DNA from: Pseudoruminococcus_B sp937901805
GTDB lineage: Bacteria > Bacillota > Clostridia > Oscillospirales > Ruminococcaceae
Reading direction: 5' to 3'
Assembly: GCA_963560245.1 (NCBI GenBank)
Contig: CAUWNS010000018.1
Span: 1 to 36,378 of the forward strand
Length of the DNA stretch: 36,378 nucleotides
The notes under the pieces: model-generated
The model's database searches: none
Seen by the model: only the letters and a program-made list of their open reading frames with translations
What the model was told of the DNA's origin: nothing
Position numbers and translations under genes: made by a program
In this document: positions 1 to 6,961 of the stretch, piece by piece
Layout of the letters: each line of letters begins with the position of its first letter
Numbering within the stretch: position 1 is the stretch's first letter

Positions 1-777
1 ATCCTTTTGGATTTCCACAACCACATTCGATTCTACAAGATGCATATGCCCATTCGGACATTCCAATGCAATGGTTCCAGTTTCATTAGAACCGTACATA
101 TTTGCAATATCTGCCCTTGGAAACGCCTGGGCAATCTGCTCCCGGACGGCACTGGTAAGGTATTCCCCCGTCATTTCGAGATAACGTACGCTGTCCAGGG
201 TAAGATGATGCTCCAAAAGATAGCTGGATAATATTTCTAAAATACTGGGCTGTCCCAAAATCCATACCGGTTGAAATTCTTTGATTTTCTGATAATATTC
301 TTTCAAATTAGCCCGATGCAGGTTCATTTTATTGATAGACAGATTCACTCCATGCTCTTTCTCCAAAATTTCCTGATTTGGGATAAGGCGGTTTCCTGCA
401 TAAATTGTGGTATGGAAACTGAGATATCGGTCCTGAGGAGTAATCCCATACCATTTGCCACGGTATTTCCATGCCCCCGAATCACACAAAACACTGTCCG
501 AAATAGACCAGAAAATCTTCAGGCATTTTCCGGTAGAACCGGACGTCCTTTTTTCAATCAAAAGGCCATTCATATACTGCACACTGTATTTAGAGGACAG
601 ATGATCATGCACTTCATCCTGAAGGTGCTCTTTTTTTAAAACAGGGAGCTTTTTTAAATCGGATGGCTCGGCAATATCTTTTGGATTGAGGCGGCGCTCT
701 TCAAACAATTTGTGATAGAAGGGAACCGTTTCATAGGCATGGCAGATCATTTTTTGAAACTTCTCCTGCGTTTTCAT
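1..777 (-). CDS. PaaK/CapK-like adenylate-forming ligase (partial, C-terminus outside window)
   Basis: The first 259 residues of a minus-strand protein that continues past the window edge. It resembles the phenylacetate-CoA ligase (PaaK) / CapK branch of the adenylate-forming enzymes, which activate a carboxylic acid with ATP and pass it to a thiol. Visible motifs are the phosphate-binding loop TSGSTGK at residues 78-84 and the adenylate-binding motif MYGSNETG at 227-234. Its ATG (777-775) overlaps the stop codon of the upstream acyl carrier protein in an ATGA, so the two are almost certainly cotranslated. This suggests that the ligase loads the carrier rather than free CoA, but that is inference. 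The substrate cannot be told from the visible part. It could belong to a small natural-product, lipid or surface-glycan pathway. Confidence 0.82.
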   Translation of the reverse strand, partial: MKTQEKFQKMICHAYETVPFYHKLFEERRLNPKDIAEPSDLKKLPVLKKEHLQDEVHDHLSSKYSVQYMNGLLIEKRTSGSTGKCLKIFWSISDSVLCDSGAWKYRGKWYGITPQDRYLSFHTTIYAGNRLIPNQEILEKEHGVNLSINKMNLHRANLKEYYQKIKEFQPVWILGQPSILEILSSYLLEHHLTLDSVRYLEMTGEYLTSAVREQIAQAFPRADIANMYGSNETGTIALECPNGHMHLVESNVVVEIQKD

Positions 778-1028
778 TGGGCAGCCCCTCTCTGAAGCAT
801 ATTGGACAGTGTATTTTTTAACTGGCCATAAGTTTGAAGGGATTCCATCAATAAAAGCTCATCTTCAAACTCCACTTCAAATTGTTCCTCCAGCTCCACA
901 ATCAAAGTAATCCACTGCACGGAATCATATTGCAAATCCATTACCAAATCCGTGTCATCCCGGATATCCTCTGGAGTATAAGTAGATGTGGAAATATGAG
1001 TTAAAATCTCTTTCAGTTTTTCTTCCAT
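774..1028 (-). CDS. acyl carrier protein
   Basis: A small acidic protein of 84 residues with the four-helix acyl-carrier pattern. The phosphopantetheine attachment serine is Ser36 in the motif DSV (residues 35-37), where housekeeping AcpP usually has DSL. The following helix is Glu-rich (LEEQFEVEFEDE), as expected for docking to partner enzymes. I chose the ATG at 1028 because GGGAGG lies 9-10 bases upstream; a longer reading frame back to 1094 lacks a site. The stop overlaps the ligase start as ATGA. Because it sits with a PaaK-like ligase and not with fab genes, it is probably a dedicated carrier rather than the fatty-acid synthesis ACP. Confidence 0.85.
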   Translation of the reverse strand: MEEKLKEILTHISTSTYTPEDIRDDTDLVMDLQYDSVQWITLIVELEEQFEVEFEDELLLMESLQTYGQLKNTLSNMLQRGAAQ

Positions 1029-1105
1029 AATAGTTTTCCTCCCTGTGACTTTGATCGAATAAATAGCTGGGAAAAAATTACCTCTAATTTCCAATTTTTA
1101 TAATT

Positions 1106-1134
1106 ATCTTAATATATTTACTGTATTTTTTCAA
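1106..1134 (-). promoter_or_regulatory. candidate sigma-A promoter of the ACP-ligase unit
   Basis: TTGAAA (1134-1129) and TAAGAT (1111-1106) are separated by 17 bases, about 80 bases upstream of the ACP start. The stretch 1080-1200 is very AT-rich, so chance matches are easy. Confidence 0.3.
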
Positions 1135-1243
1135 TATAATATATATATTTTTGTAAATATAACCCTACAGGATACTTGTATTTCACTTTCAAGACACTAT
1201 TTTCTTGTAAAATTCATCAGAATCAGCCTTCCTTTTTTATATA

Positions 1244-1290
1244 AAAACAGGGAGAATGCTGTATCAAATATACAGCATTCTCCCTGTTTT
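1244..1290 (-). terminator. strong intrinsic terminator after folA
   Basis: A perfect 21-base inverted repeat (1244-1264 and 1270-1290) with a 5-base loop begins 10 bases past the folA stop. Read on the minus strand it ends in a run of T. The opposite side also has a T run, so it could act both ways. It separates the sporulation/folA unit from the ACP-ligase unit. Confidence 0.9.
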
Positions 1291-1300
1291 CTATTCACAT

Positions 1301-1786
1301 CTACAATTTTTTGAAAGTATAACAAGTATATCCCGGCAGATCCGTTTCTAAAACACCCGGTACTTCTGTTTGAGATAACAATAAATATTCCTTTTTTGAA
1401 AAATCCGGGAAAAAGACATCCCCTTCATATTCGCGGTCAATTACAGTTAAATAAAGGGAATCGGCAATATCAATTGCCTGTTTATATATTTCCGCTCCTC
1501 CCGCTATGACAATTTCCGGTTCTTCCTGAAACGACTTCCATACTTCTGAGAAGTTCCGGCAGGTGATGACTCCATTTTGATGATATGTTTTGGAACGGGA
1601 TAACACGACAATCTGCCTGCCATCCAGAGAACCCGGAAGCCCTTCATAGGTTTTTCTTCCCATTACCACTACCTTACCCAAAGTCAATTCCCGAAAATGC
1701 CGCAGTTCCGATGGAATATGCCAAGGCATTTTGCCGGATTTTCCGATGACCCGGTTCTTTGCCATGGCTGCAATTAAAGAAACCAT
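1301..1786 (-). CDS. folA: dihydrofolate reductase
   Basis: Reduces dihydrofolate to tetrahydrofolate with NADPH, keeping the folate pool available for dTMP and purine synthesis. The protein is 161 residues, normal for bacterial DHFR. It shows the N-terminal strand SLIAAMAKNRVIG, Trp22, the catalytic acid as Glu27 (in PSELRHF, where E. coli has Asp), the NADPH-binding VMGRKTYE at 41-48 and the GG turn in IAGGAEIY. GGGAGGAGG lies just upstream of the ATG. It follows sigE by about 80 bases on the same strand and is closed by a strong terminator, so it may be read through from spoIIGA-sigE. No thymidylate synthase gene is visible next to it. Confidence 0.95.
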   Translation of the reverse strand: MVSLIAAMAKNRVIGKSGKMPWHIPSELRHFRELTLGKVVVMGRKTYEGLPGSLDGRQIVVLSRSKTYHQNGVITCRNFSEVWKSFQEEPEIVIAGGAEIYKQAIDIADSLYLTVIDREYEGDVFFPDFSKKEYLLLSQTEVPGVLETDLPGYTCYTFKKL

Positions 1787-1867
1787 CTGTTTTCCCCTCC
1801 TCCCGGCCTTTTTATCTTATCAGTATCATAGCGTTTTGTAAACGATAAATACAAATGGTTTCTCATT

Positions 1868-2590
1868 TTACACCTGCTGTTCCAGATCCAGACGCAGTTT
1901 TTTGATTACTCTTTTTTCTAACCGGGAGATATACGACTGGGAAATCCCAATGGTATCCGCCACCTCTTTTTGCGTATGTTCCACTCCATCGTCCAGTCCA
2001 AAACGCATCCTCATAATCTTTCTTTCGCGTTCCCCCAGACGGTTTACGGCATCATTGAGTAATTGCTTTTCCACATCGTTTTCCAAGTCGCGGTTTACAC
2101 TGTCATTATCCGTCCCCAATACATCGGATAACAGAAGTTCATTGCCGTCCCAATCCACATTCAGTGGTTCATCGATGGAGATCTCAGTCTTGCGGTTCTG
2201 GCTTTTTCTGAGGTACATCAAAATCTCATTTTCAATACAGCGGGAGGCATAGGTAGCGAGCTTTATATTTTTCTGCGGACAAAAGGTATTGACAGCCTTG
2301 ATAAGGCCGATCGTACCGATAGAAATTAAATCCTCCACACCAATTCCGGTGGATTCAAACTTTTTTGCAATATAAACCACCAAGCGCAAATTATGTACAA
2401 TCAGGGTTTCTCTGGCAGACTGGGTATCTGTTTGCAGTTTTTCAAACGCCTCCTGTTCCTGTTCTTTACTCAGAGGGGCCGGCAGCGTCTCAGGTCCATT
2501 TATATAATGGATACATCGAATCAGACCCAGTTTTGAAAGAATGGGATATAAAAACAAAATCATCCTGCTTGGAACTGTCCACTGTTTCAT
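1868..2590 (-). CDS. sigE: sporulation sigma factor sigma-E (pro-form)
   Basis: The early mother-cell sigma factor, made as an inactive membrane-tethered precursor and cleaved by SpoIIGA. The 240 residues match the length of B. subtilis pro-sigma-E. The hydrophobic N-terminal pro-sequence (about residues 1-28) is followed by HYINGPETLP at the usual processing region. Region 2 is recognisable from NLRLVVYIAKKFE and LATYASRCIENEI, and region 4.2 from TQKEVADTIGISQSYISRLEKR. A GTG at 2599 is possible, but the ATG at 2590 has AAAGGAG 8 bases upstream and overlaps the spoIIGA stop as ATGA, so I use it. The usual downstream partner sigG is absent here; folA follows instead. Confidence 0.96.
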   Translation of the reverse strand: MKQWTVPSRMILFLYPILSKLGLIRCIHYINGPETLPAPLSKEQEQEAFEKLQTDTQSARETLIVHNLRLVVYIAKKFESTGIGVEDLISIGTIGLIKAVNTFCPQKNIKLATYASRCIENEILMYLRKSQNRKTEISIDEPLNVDWDGNELLLSDVLGTDNDSVNRDLENDVEKQLLNDAVNRLGERERKIMRMRFGLDDGVEHTQKEVADTIGISQSYISRLEKRVIKKLRLDLEQQV

Positions 2591-3474
2591 AATATACACT
2601 CCTTTTCTGCACTCACAGGCTGCATTTCCCGATTCAACAGCATATCAAATTCACCCTGACGTAATTTCTCTTTAGAAACCGCCACCATCACCCGGCATGT
2701 AACCGGACGTCCATGCTCTGATAAAATTTCAAAACGCTCAGGGACAAATGCCGGAAGCAACCCGCTTCCTCCCACTCCATGATATAATACCAAATGAAAA
2801 TCATGCCCTGTCCCCACTTCCTTTACGTCACCTCTGCGCAAATAATCATCAACCTGCGGTGGAAGAAGCTTTTGCAGTTTTGGATACCATGCTACAACAA
2901 CTGGAAGCCCTGTTAAAAGATCGGTCAGGCTGTTTCCATTATCAACAAACGCTTTGCATGCCAGAGTATGTCCTCCCTGCGTCAGACGAACGGTACAGGT
3001 TTCCTGTTTTGCGGGTTTATGTTTTACCAGCCTGCACCCCAGTTCAATCAACAGATACGACAGCATGGTCGAAATCAGTAGTGTAAAAAAGGAGAGATCG
3101 ATATAAAACACCCCGTTGTTGGAATAAACACGGGGTGAAGAAGAAAACATCCAAATACCAATCATAATCCCTGCAAACGCAAAATTTACTCCCAAAAATA
3201 TACCCCAATTTTTTAAATACGTGCGAATTCCTCCATATCCAAAACCAACAAATGTAATTCCCGCTGCAATTGCCAGTTTTAACAGAAATGATCCGACTGC
3301 CCCAAGAGGAGGCAAAAAAATAAAAAGTGCTGTCAAAGTAGCAAGTAAAGTCGCACCGATTAAGCGTCCTGTTTTGGGGGTACATTTTGCAAGAGAACCG
3401 GCAACGCTGATTAAAAGGAAATTTACAAGAAGATTTACCAGAAGCAAGACATCCAGATATATTGTGGTTTTCAT
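2587..3474 (-). CDS. spoIIGA: sigma-E processing peptidase SpoIIGA
   Basis: A membrane-bound aspartic protease of the sporulation septum that activates pro-sigma-E after a signal from the forespore. The 295-residue protein has about five membrane segments in its first 150 residues and a soluble C-terminal half. The catalytic motif is VDNGNSLTD around Asp178, equivalent to the DTGN of pepsin-like proteases; SpoIIGA is thought to work as a dimer with one Asp per chain. It overlaps sigE by ATGA, as in the classic spoIIG operon. The promoter region at 3518-3550 has a long spacer of the spoIIG type. Confidence 0.95.
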   Translation of the reverse strand: MKTTIYLDVLLLVNLLVNFLLISVAGSLAKCTPKTGRLIGATLLATLTALFIFLPPLGAVGSFLLKLAIAAGITFVGFGYGGIRTYLKNWGIFLGVNFAFAGIMIGIWMFSSSPRVYSNNGVFYIDLSFFTLLISTMLSYLLIELGCRLVKHKPAKQETCTVRLTQGGHTLACKAFVDNGNSLTDLLTGLPVVVAWYPKLQKLLPPQVDDYLRRGDVKEVGTGHDFHLVLYHGVGGSGLLPAFVPERFEILSEHGRPVTCRVMVAVSKEKLRQGEFDMLLNREMQPVSAEKECIL

Positions 3475-3517
3475 TGATTTCCCTGCATTTCTATCCGATA
3501 TTGTAACCGCTGACCAA

Positions 3518-3550
3518 ATTATAGCTCAGCAGGGATGCGAAAGATGTAAA
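3518..3550 (-). promoter_or_regulatory. candidate spoIIG-type promoter with 21-base spacer
   Basis: A consensus -10 TATAAT (3523-3518) is preceded by TTTACA (3550-3545) at 21 bases instead of 17. B. subtilis spoIIG is known for a -35-like hexamer 22 bases from its -10 and for needing Spo0A~P. A partial Spo0A-box core (CGAA, on the plus strand near 3538-3541) lies in the spacer, but the match to the full box is poor. Confidence 0.5.
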
Positions 3551-3583
3551 ACAATGGGCTCAGAATAAAATGCAGAGTGCTGT

Positions 3584-3612
3584 CACCAAAAACGGGATAT
3601 TGACATAGGATG
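3584..3612 (+). promoter_or_regulatory. candidate mother-cell (sigma-K/E-like) promoter of the Cys-rich gene
   Basis: CACC at 3584-3587 and GACATAGGAT at 3602-3611 match the sigma-K pattern (AC, about 17 bases, then CATA followed by T after three bases) reasonably but not perfectly. The motif lies about 50 bases upstream of the Cys-rich gene and next to spoIIGA, which makes sporulation control plausible. Confidence 0.3.
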
Positions 3613-3637
3613 TCAATAGGAACACAACCATTGTTCC
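3598..3637. repeat. two adjacent inverted repeats between spoIIGA and the Cys-rich gene
   Basis: The first is a perfect 9-base inverted repeat TATTGACAT / ATGTCAATA with a 3-base centre (3598-3618). It is followed directly by GGAACA / TGTTCC with a 7-base centre (3619-3637). Both lie in the expected promoter or leader of the plus-strand Cys-rich gene. They could be regulator-binding sites or RNA hairpins. Confidence 0.6.
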
Positions 3638-3663
3638 ATCTATCCTTTTTGGGAGATGATACT

Positions 3664-4002
3664 ATGCCATGTGCTTGTCACAATAAACATAACCAAACCA
3701 ATTGCCCGGAAAATAATACCGGATTTGACATGAGCCAATTTGTAAATCTTTCGAATCTCCAGAACTGTACCGGAAACTGTACCGTTCCCTGTACGATTAC
3801 TCCTGGAAGCGGATGCCGGAATACTCCCTGTGAATGTATCCCCATTCCCGTGGATTCTCCGCAAACAGAATATGAGATGTGCTGCGATCAAAACGGCTGC
3901 TGCAAGTTATATTCCAAATGCTGCCGGAACCTGTTTTGGCCGGAATTTTCTCATCCACGGTGGTTATGCTGTGATCTGCTCTATTGTATGAGAGAAGAAT
4001 AA
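3664..4002 (+). CDS. Cys-rich small protein, putative spore-associated
   Basis: A 112-residue protein that I cannot assign to a named family. It has 18 cysteines, including four CC pairs in the C-terminal 45 residues, and a Thr/Pro/Asn-rich middle. No signal peptide or membrane segment is visible. The start ATG at 3664 has GGGAG 8 bases upstream; a longer frame back to 3610 lacks a site. It is divergent from spoIIGA and has a sporulation-type promoter candidate. High Cys content with CC pairs is typical of cross-linked spore coat or exosporium proteins and also of metal-binding proteins. I favour a coat role, as inference only. Confidence 0.7.
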   Translation: MPCACHNKHNQTNCPENNTGFDMSQFVNLSNLQNCTGNCTVPCTITPGSGCRNTPCECIPIPVDSPQTEYEMCCDQNGCCKLYSKCCRNLFWPEFSHPRWLCCDLLYCMREE

Positions 4003-4010
4003 ACCGTGAT

Positions 4011-4050
4011 AAAAAATCCCCGCCGCTTTAAAAAGCGGTGGGGATTTTTT
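4011..4050. terminator. bidirectional terminator between convergent genes
   Basis: A stem of about 17 pairs (arms 4011-4029 and 4032-4050 with one G-U pair) is flanked by A6 and T6. It lies 8 bases after the Cys-rich gene and abuts the stop codon of the convergent lipoprotein gene. Confidence 0.9.
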
Positions 4051-5119
4051 AACCCAGGTATTTTTCAATACTCTGTTTATATTCTTCCACAGTTTTAATA
4101 CCGTCAAATACCTCCAAAACCTTTCCATCCGTATCCACAAGGAATGTAGACGGGAACGTATCCACATAGGGGAGCACATAATTGATGACATCCTCTGAAG
4201 GAGCAATGTTGGTAAATTCAATCCCAGCTGCCGTTGTATCTTCCAGGACTTTCTGCATGGTTTCCTCAGTCAGCAAATCTGCCACAAACCCCACCACATC
4301 AAATTGAGCAGTGTCATATCGATCCCGAAGCTCCTCCAAAACCTTCAGAGTTTCCATACTGGAGGCATCTTCCTGCTGCCAGATATGAATCATAGTAACC
4401 GGACGGTTTAAAACAGAATATTTGGCAACAGTAGTTCCCTTTAAATCAAAACTTGTAAAATCACCTATGACGCGGCCGGCTTCAGGTTTAAATGCTTTTT
4501 CAAAGGGCAATCCCAAAACCACAAACTGATCCTTGGTTGCCAAAATAGTTTTACGGAGTTTTTGGTACATACCCTTAGACTGGGATTTGAGATTAGCCGT
4601 ATCCTCTTGTGACTGATAACAGAAATAATAGGAGGCTCCATTTCGATCCATCATCTTATAATTTTCATCATAGCCGGTAATATCCTGCATGGATCCACCG
4701 GATGCCAGTAACTGCTCAATCTCCGCCTGGTCAAAGATATACATACGGGCAATATTTTTTTTCTGCGGAAGCACTTCCTCATTATAGCGCTTCATAAGCT
4801 CGTCTTCCGTTGCGGAACCATTCGATTTTGCCTCATTGATTTCATCCATCAGGACATTGCCCTCTTTAGACATAAAATCATACTGAAGGCTCCCATAACA
4901 GTCAATCCCATTGATAATGGATACGCCTGTTTCCGAAACACCATAATACCCTTCAAACTCATCGAAAGCAGAACCCAGTGGGATCTGAAGCCCCAGATTA
5001 TCACTGACGCTGTATTTATCAGTCAGGGAATCCACACTGGGTTCCCCTCCGCAGGCGGTCAACGCCATCAACATTCCTGCCGCCAATACAAAAGCAACAA
5101 TTCGTTTTAATTTTTTCAT
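4049..5119 (-). CDS. lipoprotein with Cys-less thioredoxin-like (TlpA/redoxin-type) domain
   Basis: A 356-residue exported lipoprotein. The N-terminus has a Lys-rich start, a hydrophobic stretch and the lipobox LTAC ending at Cys23, so it should be anchored on the outer face of the membrane. Residues 24-215 are not recognised. The C-terminal region (about 222-356) follows a TlpA/redoxin-like pattern: FDLKGTTVAKYSVLNRPVTMIHIW, then a FPSTFLVDTDGKV strand with the conserved cis-Pro. Where TlpA proteins have WCxxC, this one has WQQEDASS (247-254), so it cannot be a dithiol reductase. It may be a binding or scaffold module. ATG 5119 has AAAGGAG 10-11 bases upstream and leaves a leader of about 140 bases. 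Confidence 0.75.
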   Translation of the reverse strand: MKKLKRIVAFVLAAGMLMALTACGGEPSVDSLTDKYSVSDNLGLQIPLGSAFDEFEGYYGVSETGVSIINGIDCYGSLQYDFMSKEGNVLMDEINEAKSNGSATEDELMKRYNEEVLPQKKNIARMYIFDQAEIEQLLASGGSMQDITGYDENYKMMDRNGASYYFCYQSQEDTANLKSQSKGMYQKLRKTILATKDQFVVLGLPFEKAFKPEAGRVIGDFTSFDLKGTTVAKYSVLNRPVTMIHIWQQEDASSMETLKVLEELRDRYDTAQFDVVGFVADLLTEETMQKVLEDTTAAGIEFTNIAPSEDVINYVLPYVDTFPSTFLVDTDGKVLEVFDGIKTVEEYKQSIEKYLG

Positions 5120-5266
5120 CCAACAAAAGCTCCTTTTTTGACCATATCCCACTGGATATTTCCATGTTTGATTTCCAATTTGCCACAAACTGGAAGTCAA
5201 TTCTCTGTATTATTACAGGTTTTTCCCGGCTACCAAACAATTTGCCACAGACAGCCGAATGCTGAT

Positions 5267-5275
5267 ATTATACCA
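5267..5275 (-). promoter_or_regulatory. extended -10 promoter of the lipoprotein gene
   Basis: TGGTATAAT on the minus strand (-10 TATAAT at 5272-5267) is a perfect extended -10. The -35 is weak. It implies a leader of roughly 140 bases carrying TGTGGCAAATTG twice (5238-5249 and 5176-5187 on the minus strand). Confidence 0.55.
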
Positions 5276-5365
5276 CACTCAACCGAAAAGGGACAGTGTT
5301 TTTCACAAAAAAATCATTTATTCCCTTTAATTTTCCAGTAAATTGCAAATATATATATAAATAAT

Positions 5366-5395
5366 AAAAGCGGTATCTGTTCAAATACCGCTTTT
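5366..5395 (-). terminator. intrinsic terminator after metQ
   Basis: An 11-base perfect stem (AAAAGCGGTAT and its complement) with an 8-base loop, followed on the minus strand by a T-rich run. It lies 12 bases beyond the metQ stop and closes the metNIQ operon. Confidence 0.9.
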
Positions 5396-5406
5396 GATTG
5401 ATAGGA

Positions 5407-6264
5407 TTAAAAAACTGGAATTACTACCCCGGGATATTCCTGTTCCAGAAAAGCTTTCGTCTCATCGCTTGTTAGAGCTGCAATTAACGCCTTAATCTCA
5501 GGACGGTTTTCATCCCCGCTGCGTACCGCAAGGACATTCTGGAATTGCTCCCTCGCCTGTGTATCCGTTCCCTCTGTCACTAGCGCTTTTCCGGCAAGCC
5601 CGGCGCTGAGTGCGTAGTTCCCATTGATAATGGCAAAATCCACATCGGAAAGGGCACGGGAAAGCTGTTCTGCCGGGAGTTCCGTGATTTTCAGGTTTCT
5701 GGGATTTTCTGTGATATCCTTGACAGTTGCCTCCAATCCGGCACCTTCCCTGAGTTTCAGCAGCCCCTGCTGTTCCAACAGCTGTAAAGCACGCGCTTCA
5801 TTGGTGGTATCATTTGGGACGGCTATTTCCGCACCGTCTTTCAGCGCATCCAGCGAAGTCGTTTTCCCTGGATAAATACCAAACGGCTCAAAGTGGACTT
5901 TTACCGCTCCTACCAGGTTTGCCCCCTCTTTCGCATTGAAATCCTCCAGATAGGGCTGATGCTGGAAGTAGTTTGCATCAATTTCCCCAGCTTCCAGGGA
6001 TTTGTTTGGCAATACATAATCGGTAAATTCCACAACTTCCAATTCGATCCCCTGTTTTGCAAGCTGATCTTTGACAAAATTCAGGATTTCAGCATGGGGA
6101 GACGGGGAAGCTCCTACTTTTAAAACCGTTTTTTCTTCTCCAGAGGAATCCAGAGAACCAGGTGTACTCGATTCCTTTCCTCCTGCTCCGCAGGAAACAA
6201 GAGAAATTGCAGTTAAAATTCCCAAAGCCACAGTCAAAATCCGTTTTCCAAAGTTTGTTTTCAT
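5407..6264 (-). CDS. metQ: methionine ABC transporter substrate-binding lipoprotein
   Basis: Captures methionine outside the membrane and delivers it to MetI. The 285-residue protein has a signal peptide with lipobox LVSC ending at Cys25. It then shows the NlpA/MetQ fold: LKVGASPSPHAEIL at the mature start, the hallmark DANYFQHQPYL, and GIYPGKTTSLDALKDGAEIAVPND written here only in part as a recognisable ligand-cleft region. AAGGAG lies 9 bases before the ATG, and only 13 bases separate it from metI. The last gene of metNIQ, it should be controlled by the T-box at 7759-8072. Close relatives can prefer other amino acids, but the Met specifier supports methionine. Confidence 0.94.
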   Translation of the reverse strand: MKTNFGKRILTVALGILTAISLVSCGAGGKESSTPGSLDSSGEEKTVLKVGASPSPHAEILNFVKDQLAKQGIELEVVEFTDYVLPNKSLEAGEIDANYFQHQPYLEDFNAKEGANLVGAVKVHFEPFGIYPGKTTSLDALKDGAEIAVPNDTTNEARALQLLEQQGLLKLREGAGLEATVKDITENPRNLKITELPAEQLSRALSDVDFAIINGNYALSAGLAGKALVTEGTDTQAREQFQNVLAVRSGDENRPEIKALIAALTSDETKAFLEQEYPGVVIPVF

Positions 6265-6277
6265 TTAATACCACTCC

Positions 6278-6961
6278 TTAATACCGGTTCTTTTTATCAA
6301 TCTTTTTTGCAAGCAAATTAAAAACCACCTGGATAAGCTGCACTAGGATGACCAAAAGAATAATCGTCAAAATCATCACATCGTCCTGATAACGGTTATA
6401 CCCATAACGAATTGCCAAATCCCCAAGGCCTCCCCCTCCGACAGTTCCCGCCATAGCAGAGTAGCCGATTAGGGTAATCAGGGCAATCGTCATGCCTCTC
6501 ACCAGAGAAGGGATGGATTCCGGCAACAGAACCTTATAGACAATCTGCCAGTTACTTGCACCCATTGCCTTTGCGGCCTCAATGACCCCTTCATCCAGTT
6601 CCTGCAAAGAGGTTTCCACCAGCCTTGCAATAAAGGGGGCCGCCGCGATAACAAGCGGCACAATTGCCGCTGTAGAGCCGATGCTTTTCCCAACCACAAA
6701 TTTTGTGAAGGGGATCAGCGCCACCATCAGGATAATAAACGGGATGGAACGCCCAATATTGACGATCCAGCCAAGTACCATATTCAGTACCCGTTTCGGT
6801 GCAATCCCGTTCTTAGCGGTTACCACAACCAGAATACCAAGCGGAAGCCCCAAAAGATAGGCGAAAAAAGTGGAGACAAAAGACATATACAGTGTTTGGC
6901 CAAGCCCTTCCAGCAGCATACCGGAGTATTCATTCAGTGCGTTTGTCAGCCAGCTTATCAT
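6278..6961 (-). CDS. metI: methionine ABC transporter permease
   Basis: The membrane channel of the methionine importer, 227 residues, about five to six membrane helices and the usual length of MetI. The coupling (EAA) loop is visible as DEGVIEAAKAMGAS..IVYKVLLPESIPSLV, which contacts the MetN ATPase. Its ATG overlaps the metN stop as ATGA (6961-6958), and metQ follows after 13 bases, so the three genes form one operon. Nothing unusual is seen in the sequence. Confidence 0.95.
   Translation of the reverse strand: MISWLTNALNEYSGMLLEGLGQTLYMSFVSTFFAYLLGLPLGILVVVTAKNGIAPKRVLNMVLGWIVNIGRSIPFIILMVALIPFTKFVVGKSIGSTAAIVPLVIAAAPFIARLVETSLQELDEGVIEAAKAMGASNWQIVYKVLLPESIPSLVRGMTIALITLIGYSAMAGTVGGGGLGDLAIRYGYNRYQDDVMILTIILLVILVQLIQVVFNLLAKKIDKKNRY

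Noticed and set aside
7..639. Two plus-strand reading frames at the left end
   Set aside because: They lie opposite the PaaK-like gene, have no ribosome binding sites and no recognisable domains, so they are shadows.
5120..5260. A known riboswitch in the lipoprotein leader
   Set aside because: I could not match any known riboswitch core, and no terminator hairpin lies before the start codon.
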